Assembly: GCF_913063105.1 (NCBI RefSeq)
Contig: NZ_CAJXYQ010000004.1
Coordinates: forward strand, 305,873-369,872
Reading direction: 5' to 3'
Length of the DNA stretch: 64,000 nucleotides
DNA from: an uncultured Draconibacterium sp.
GTDB lineage: Bacteria > Bacteroidota > Bacteroidia > Bacteroidales > Prolixibacteraceae
The position numbers and the translations under genes are program-made. Of this stretch, positions 60,794-64,000 are shown one piece after another. Below the pieces are notes generated by a model. That model was given only the letters and a program-made list of their open reading frames with translations. It was not told the DNA's origin and made no database searches. Position 1 is the stretch's first letter. Every line of letters begins with the position of its first letter.

Positions 60794-60836
60794 TTAAACT
60801 AACAATTCTTTTTATCCTTGAATAAAAACAAAAAAA

Positions 60837-61961
60837 ATGACCGACGAGCTAAAAAACAATACTACTGTTGCCGACGATGAGATTGACCTGATTGCACTGG
60901 CCAAAACCTTGTGGAACAAACGCCGGTTTATTCTAATAACAGTAGGCATATTCTTTTGTATTGGCATTGCGGTAGCTTTGCTCACGCCAAAAGAATATAC
61001 CGCCTCCAGTACCATGGTGCCACAGGTGAGCGACGGGTCCTCCAAACTGGGCAATCTTTCTTCGCTGGCAGCGATGGCGGGTTTTAACCTCGATGTAGGG
61101 AAAGGCACTACCGAACTATCGCCCTATGTGTACCCGCAAATTGTACAAAGTGTGCCTTTTCAATTGGAATTGATGAACACGCCTTTCAGCTTTCAAGGGC
61201 ACAAACAGCCCCTTTCCATTTACAGCTATTTTACCGAATACCATAAACCCGGTTTTCTGGCTACGGTAAAAAAATACACCATCGGACTGCCTTTTGCAGT
61301 GTTGGGAGCTTTAAAAAAAAGTGATCCTCCCACAACAGACACAGCCACTGTTAAGGATGCCAATGCCCCCATTGCCCTAAGCCGTGAGCAGGAAAAAATC
61401 CGAAAAATGTTATCCGCGAATGTGGCGCTGGAAACCAACGACAAGGAAGGTTATATTACACTACGCGTGAATTCCTTTGATCCGCGCCTGGCCGCACAGG
61501 TGGCACAAAAAGCACAACAGTTGCTGCAACAGTACATTACCACCCTTAAAATTGAGAAAGCCAGTGCCCAGCTTGAATTTATTGAAGAGCGCTATACCGA
61601 CAACAAACAGGAGTTTGAAGCCGCACAGGCAGCATTGGCAGAATTTCGCGACAGGAACAAAAATGTAAGCTCGGCCCGCGCACGTACCCAGGAAGAGCGA
61701 CTGCAAAGCGATTACCAGCTGGCCTTTAATGTGTACTCCGAGCTGGCGCAGCAACTGGAACAAGCCCGAATAAAAGTAAAAGAAGACACCCCTGTTTTTT
61801 CCATACTTAAACCAGTTACCGTACCGCTTGAAGACAATGGCAGCGGCCTGATGACCCTCGTAATATGGACCTTCATGGGAGCAGTAGTTGCCATTGCCTG
61901 GGTATTTGGCAAAGCGTTTTTAGGTACCATTAAGGAAAAATGGAACGAAGAGCAAGCCTGA
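60837..61961 (+). CDS. Wzz/chain-length determinant family protein
   Basis: A 374-residue inner-membrane protein. Membrane helix near 33-50, a periplasmic part with coiled-coil stretches (about 220-300), and a C-terminal helix near 345-365. The DEIDLIALAKTLWNKRRFI and PVTVPLEDNGSG blocks match the Wzz family. It sets polymer length or couples synthesis to export. It is the last recognisable exopolysaccharide gene in the window; a repeat-rich region follows. Confidence 0.88.
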   Translation: MTDELKNNTTVADDEIDLIALAKTLWNKRRFILITVGIFFCIGIAVALLTPKEYTASSTMVPQVSDGSSKLGNLSSLAAMAGFNLDVGKGTTELSPYVYPQIVQSVPFQLELMNTPFSFQGHKQPLSIYSYFTEYHKPGFLATVKKYTIGLPFAVLGALKKSDPPTTDTATVKDANAPIALSREQEKIRKMLSANVALETNDKEGYITLRVNSFDPRLAAQVAQKAQQLLQQYITTLKIEKASAQLEFIEERYTDNKQEFEAAQAALAEFRDRNKNVSSARARTQEERLQSDYQLAFNVYSELAQQLEQARIKVKEDTPVFSILKPVTVPLEDNGSGLMTLVIWTFMGAVVAIAWVFGKAFLGTIKEKWNEEQA

Positions 61962-62048
61962 TGGCCACATGAGTAAAAAAGAAACAGTAAAAAAACAAGA
62001 TTGCTTCACTTCGCCTTACCAAAAAGCTGAAAAATATTGCTGACAACA

Positions 62049-62215
62049 GCTGGTGCGGATTTGTAATCCGTACCTTAGCCCAAAGACTGAAAAATAGTGC
62101 AGAATGACACACCGATTACAAAGCGGCACGAGCGAAGGTAATGCAGCTATCAGCACCTAATCCTCCGTCGGTTTAACAACCGCCACCTCCTTTAAAAAAG
62201 GAGGACGATTCGTGC
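62049..62215. repeat. BIME-like repeat E1 (two inverted hairpin units plus trailer)
   Basis: Left unit: 10-bp stem with a TGT loop (GGTGCGGATT/AATCCGTACC, 62052-62074). Right unit, in inverted orientation, CCGATT-ACA-loop at 62112-62127. It is followed by CGGTT-TAAC-AACCG and CCTCCTTT-AAA-AAAGGAGG hairpins (62169-62204). The trailer is nearly identical to the one at the window end (E5). Confidence 0.8.
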
Positions 62216-62269
62216 TATCCGGAACCTATACAATAATTCGTGTAATTCGTGGATAAAAAACAAACAAGC

Positions 62270-62309
62270 AATTTAGCAGTTTAACAATTTAACAGTTTAT
62301 CAATTTACT
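62270..62309 (+). repeat. Octamer tandem repeat, five units (minus-strand RRRYTGNN class)
   Basis: Units AATTTAGC, AGTTTAAC, AATTTAAC, AGTTTATC, AATTTACT. Reversed, they match the pattern at 56303. Confidence 0.85.
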
Positions 62310-62310
62310 C

Positions 62311-62400
62311 CGTTGGTGCGGATTTGTAATCCCTACCTTAGCCCAAAGGCTGAAAAATAGTGCAGAATGACACACCGATTACAAATCGGCGCCAGCGGGG
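62311..62400. repeat. BIME-like repeat E2
   Basis: Left hairpin GGTGCGGATT-TGT-AATCCCTACC (62315-62337; one mismatch) and inverted right hairpin CCGATT-ACA-AATCGG (62375-62389) followed by GCGCCAGCG. No trailer. Sits directly before the MNT gene. Confidence 0.78.
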
Positions 62401-62425
62401 TAAAAGATTAATCACCAAAATTGCT

Positions 62426-62433
62426 TATATTTG
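62426..62433 (+). promoter_or_regulatory. -7 box (TATATTTG) before the MNT gene
   Basis: Exact TAnnTTTG match, 6 bp before the ATG at 62440. Confidence 0.55.
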
Positions 62434-62439
62434 ATTTTA

Positions 62440-62763
62440 ATGGATTATAATACTTACATACCTATTATTGTTGAAGAACTAAAAAAAACATCACCTGAAA
62501 AAGTTATCCTTTTTGGCTCATATGCCTATGGTACACCAACTTCCGATAGCGATATCGATCTCCTGGTTATTAAAGACCTTAAAGAAAATGAAGTTCGAAA
62601 ATACAGGCTTCAATTAAAAAAAGCACTTTGGGAAAAACTAAAGGTATTCAACTTCCCGTTCGATCTGATTGTTGACAGTGAAACAAGGATAAAAAAACGC
62701 ATTGCCATGGGCGATCTTTTTTATAAGGAAATTTACACAAAAGGTAAAGTAATTTATGCCTAA
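62440..62763 (+). CDS. MNT-domain nucleotidyltransferase (MntA-type antitoxin)
   Basis: A 107-residue minimal nucleotidyltransferase started at ATG 62440. Motif LFGSYAYGTPTSDSDIDLLVI carries the GSYxxG and DxD catalytic pattern. It is joined to a HEPN-domain gene by an 8-bp overlap (ATG at 62756), the arrangement of type VII toxin-antitoxin (HepT/MntA) systems, in which the MNT protein adenylylates and neutralises the HEPN toxin. The partner is broken by a nonsense codon. Confidence 0.85.
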   Translation: MDYNTYIPIIVEELKKTSPEKVILFGSYAYGTPTSDSDIDLLVIKDLKENEVRKYRLQLKKALWEKLKVFNFPFDLIVDSETRIKKRIAMGDLFYKEIYTKGKVIYA

Positions 62764-63142
62764 CACAACCTATGCATTAGAATGGCTACGATTTGCCAGG
62801 AAGAATCTGGAAACAGCCAAGCTTCTGATATGCGAGCACCACTATACCGATAGCATTGCCATTGAAATACAACAAGCAAAATAAAAAATTTTAAAAGCCG
62901 TATATGCCTACCTGGGCATTGCCATACCCAGAACACATGAATTAATGGTCTTGTTTAATTTTGCAGAAGAAAAAACAGATCTTAGCCATTTCGACAAAGA
63001 CGATATTTTAGCCATTAGCGACTATTACGAAACCGATAGGTATCCCGGGCCAAGATACGCACAACCCGAAAGAAAAGAAGTGGAACATTATTTTACTGTT
63101 GCCGAAAAGCTATTTAAAGGTATTAACGATTTTATTAAGTAA
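62756..63142 (+). pseudogene. HEPN-domain (HepT-like) toxin gene with an in-frame stop
   Basis: Reads in one frame for 129 codons, but codon 43 is TAA (62882-62884). The surrounding protein is continuous HEPN: LEWLRFARKNLETAKLL ... DSIAIEIQQA / KILKAVYAYLGI-x-IPRTHEL ... DYYETDRYPGPRY ... HYFTVAEKLF. The family pattern at that spot is A-x-E-K, so a GAA-to-TAA change would explain the stop. Read-through or a sequencing error is possible. The pairing with MNT is clear. As it stands no full-length toxin would be made. Confidence 0.78.
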
Positions 63143-63188
63143 TACAAAACCCGGTTCTCGAAACCATACGACCAAAAACAAACTGGAG

Positions 63189-63240
63189 TTAGCGCCGCTG
63201 GCGCACATTTGTAATGTGTGCCTCAGGCTGAAAGGCTGAA
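63189..63240 (+). repeat. REP-like hairpin E3
   Basis: Forward unit: GCCGCTGGCGC-lead then a 10-bp stem GGCGCACATT with AATGTGTGCC and a TGT loop (63200-63222). Compared with E1, three stem pairs differ in a compensatory way (e.g. G-C to A-T, T-A to C-G). Confidence 0.75.
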
Positions 63241-63318
63241 AAAACAACTGGATTGCAATAAGCAGCCAAAAACCTATATATGTAATTCATAAAACCTTTT
63301 GTTTTGGCTAAAGAAGGC

Positions 63319-63350
63319 AAGGATTGCAAATCCGCGCCAGCGGCGAGCGG
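63319..63350 (-). repeat. REP-like hairpin E4 (inverted unit)
   Basis: GGATT-GCA-AATCC (63321-63333) followed by CGCGCCAGCGGCG; its reverse complement matches the lead and hairpin of E3. Confidence 0.65.
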
Positions 63351-63461
63351 GAGAATCTCAGAAAATAAGGAAAATTCCTGGAGTTGCTATAAGAGCTTGT
63401 TCAGACTGTAAAATGAACCATAAGGATCAAAAAAACGTATCTTTACAAAAAAGATTAAGCA

Positions 63462-63692
63462 ATGGATTCCATTATTATACAAACAAAGGATAAAGCAGAA
63501 CTAAAATTTTTTGTTGAATTAGCAGAACGTTTAGGAGCAAAGTTTAAAACGCTGGATCAATTTCAGGATGAACAATTACTGAATAGAATGATTGAAAATT
63601 TAAACACTTCAACTGTTGACAAAGAGAATATTATTGAACAGTTACAGACAATCTTAAACGAAGACCAGGCGCCTTACAAAAATGAAGATTAA
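63462..63692 (+). CDS. Predicted antitoxin of a RelE/ParE-type cassette
   Basis: A 76-residue small protein with no certain family signature: MDSIIIQTKDKAELKFFVELAERLGAKFKTLDQF at the N-terminus and a long helical rest. Its end overlaps the next reading frame, a RelE-like toxin, by 11 bp, which is the usual antitoxin-toxin layout. A TATCTTTA box (63438-63445) lies 16 bp upstream. The call rests on context and length. Confidence 0.6.
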   Translation: MDSIIIQTKDKAELKFFVELAERLGAKFKTLDQFQDEQLLNRMIENLNTSTVDKENIIEQLQTILNEDQAPYKNED

Positions 63693-63858
63693 ATTTCTGC
63701 AAGGATTTGAAAATGATCTGCAAAAAACAAGAGATAAAAGACTGGCAAAAATGATCCTGGAAAGTATCTCTGTTTTTGAATCTGCCACTTCTCTGAAGGA
63801 AATTCACGGTATAAAAAAATTAAAAGGACATCCCAACGCCGCTGGCGCACATTTGTAA
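63682..63858 (+). pseudogene. RelE/ParE-type toxin gene truncated by a repeat element
   Basis: 58 codons in view, starting ATG 63682. MKIKFLQGFENDLQKTRDKRLAKMILESISVFESATSLKEIHGIKKLKGHPNA is the N-terminal half of a RelE/ParE-type toxin; members normally go on with a YRIRIGDYRIG-like segment. Instead, after HPN the frame enters REP-like element E5 and stops at TAA 63856-63858. The displaced C-terminal half, if present, lies beyond the window end. Confidence 0.7.
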
Positions 63859-64000
63859 TGTGTGCCTCAGGCTGAAAAATAGTGCAGAATGACACACCGA
63901 TTACAAAGCGGCGCGAACGGAGATAATGCAGCTATCAGCACCTAATCCTCCGTCGGTTTAACAACCGCCACCTCCTTTAAAAAAGGAGGACGATTCGTGC
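63837..64000. repeat. BIME-like repeat E5 (cut by the window end)
   Basis: Left hairpin GGCGCACATT-TGT-AATGTGTGCC (63844-63866), inverted right unit CCGATT-ACA (63897-63912), then the same trailer as E1 up to the last base. Between 63872 and 64000 it differs from E1 at only about four positions. Confidence 0.8.

Noticed and set aside
62049..64000. Integron-type attC sites around the toxin-antitoxin cassettes
   Set aside because: The hairpins lack the attC core (RYYYAAC ... GTTRRRY) at their ends and occur inverted within single spacers, which fits REP/BIME units better.

Overview
The window is a Bacteroidota chromosome segment, most likely class Bacteroidia and perhaps Marinilabiliales/Prolixibacteraceae (the rank below phylum is inference). 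The support is: promoter boxes of the Bacteroidota type (TAnnTTTG, sometimes with an upstream TTTG-like box) just ahead of many genes; two secreted proteins ending in a type IX secretion sorting domain; a BatA-domain protein; an UpxY-type NusG paralogue in front of polysaccharide-export genes; and split transhydrogenase subunits. No rRNA, tRNA, CRISPR array, prophage or transposase gene was seen.

Layout. 1-12.4 kb: a BatA/VWA membrane protein, ornithine aminotransferase (rocD), a peroxide-response unit (oxyR divergent from ahpC-ahpF), a LysE-type exporter, an SDR oxidoreductase, an AsmA-family protein and cinA. 12.5-24 kb: a YedF-like DsrE protein, an M48 protease, a giant Cys-repeat T9SS surface protein, an M20 deacetylase, then mnmH-selD (selenophosphate and tRNA 2-selenouridine), a VF530 protein and a DUF4395 membrane protein. 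24-33 kb: the pntAA-pntAB-pntB operon, a lipoprotein deacetylase, an acetate-type transporter, a Cys-rich PAS histidine kinase, a Gre-like protein, a pentapeptide protein, a TRIC channel whose start lies inside a MITE-like element, and an outer-membrane phospholipase. 33-46.5 kb: DUF4382 lipoprotein, a tricorn-like S41 protease, a hydrolase, an acyltransferase-ankyrin fusion divergent from a membrane-bound AraC-TPR regulator, and a seven-domain fasciclin protein carrying an 872-bp perfect internal duplication. 46.7-54 kb: a four-subunit 2-oxoacid:ferredoxin oxidoreductase operon, an ECF sigma/anti-sigma/DUF4252 operon and an M3 peptidase. 54.5-64 kb: PAP2 phosphatase, a C-rich octamer tract, then the head of an exopolysaccharide locus (UpxY, OM beta-barrel, wHTH regulator, SLBB export protein, Wzz chain-length protein), followed by a repeat-rich zone holding two damaged toxin-antitoxin cassettes.

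How the parts fit. Several sets read as pathways: peroxide sensing and detoxification (OxyR-AhpC-AhpF); selenium use without selA/selB in view (SelD, MnmH and a YedF-like protein); NAD(P)H transhydrogenation and ferredoxin-linked 2-oxoacid oxidation, which fit an anaerobic or microaerophilic carbon metabolism; and surface display through T9SS.

The least ordinary part is 55-64 kb. The exopolysaccharide head contains a duplicated structured element (56398-56481 and 57536-57617), a promoter whose -7 box sits inside a perfect palindrome in front of a wHTH regulator, and 8-bp-period degenerate repeats. It ends in a field of REP/BIME-like hairpins. One of these appears to truncate a RelE-like toxin, and a nonsense codon interrupts a HEPN toxin next door.
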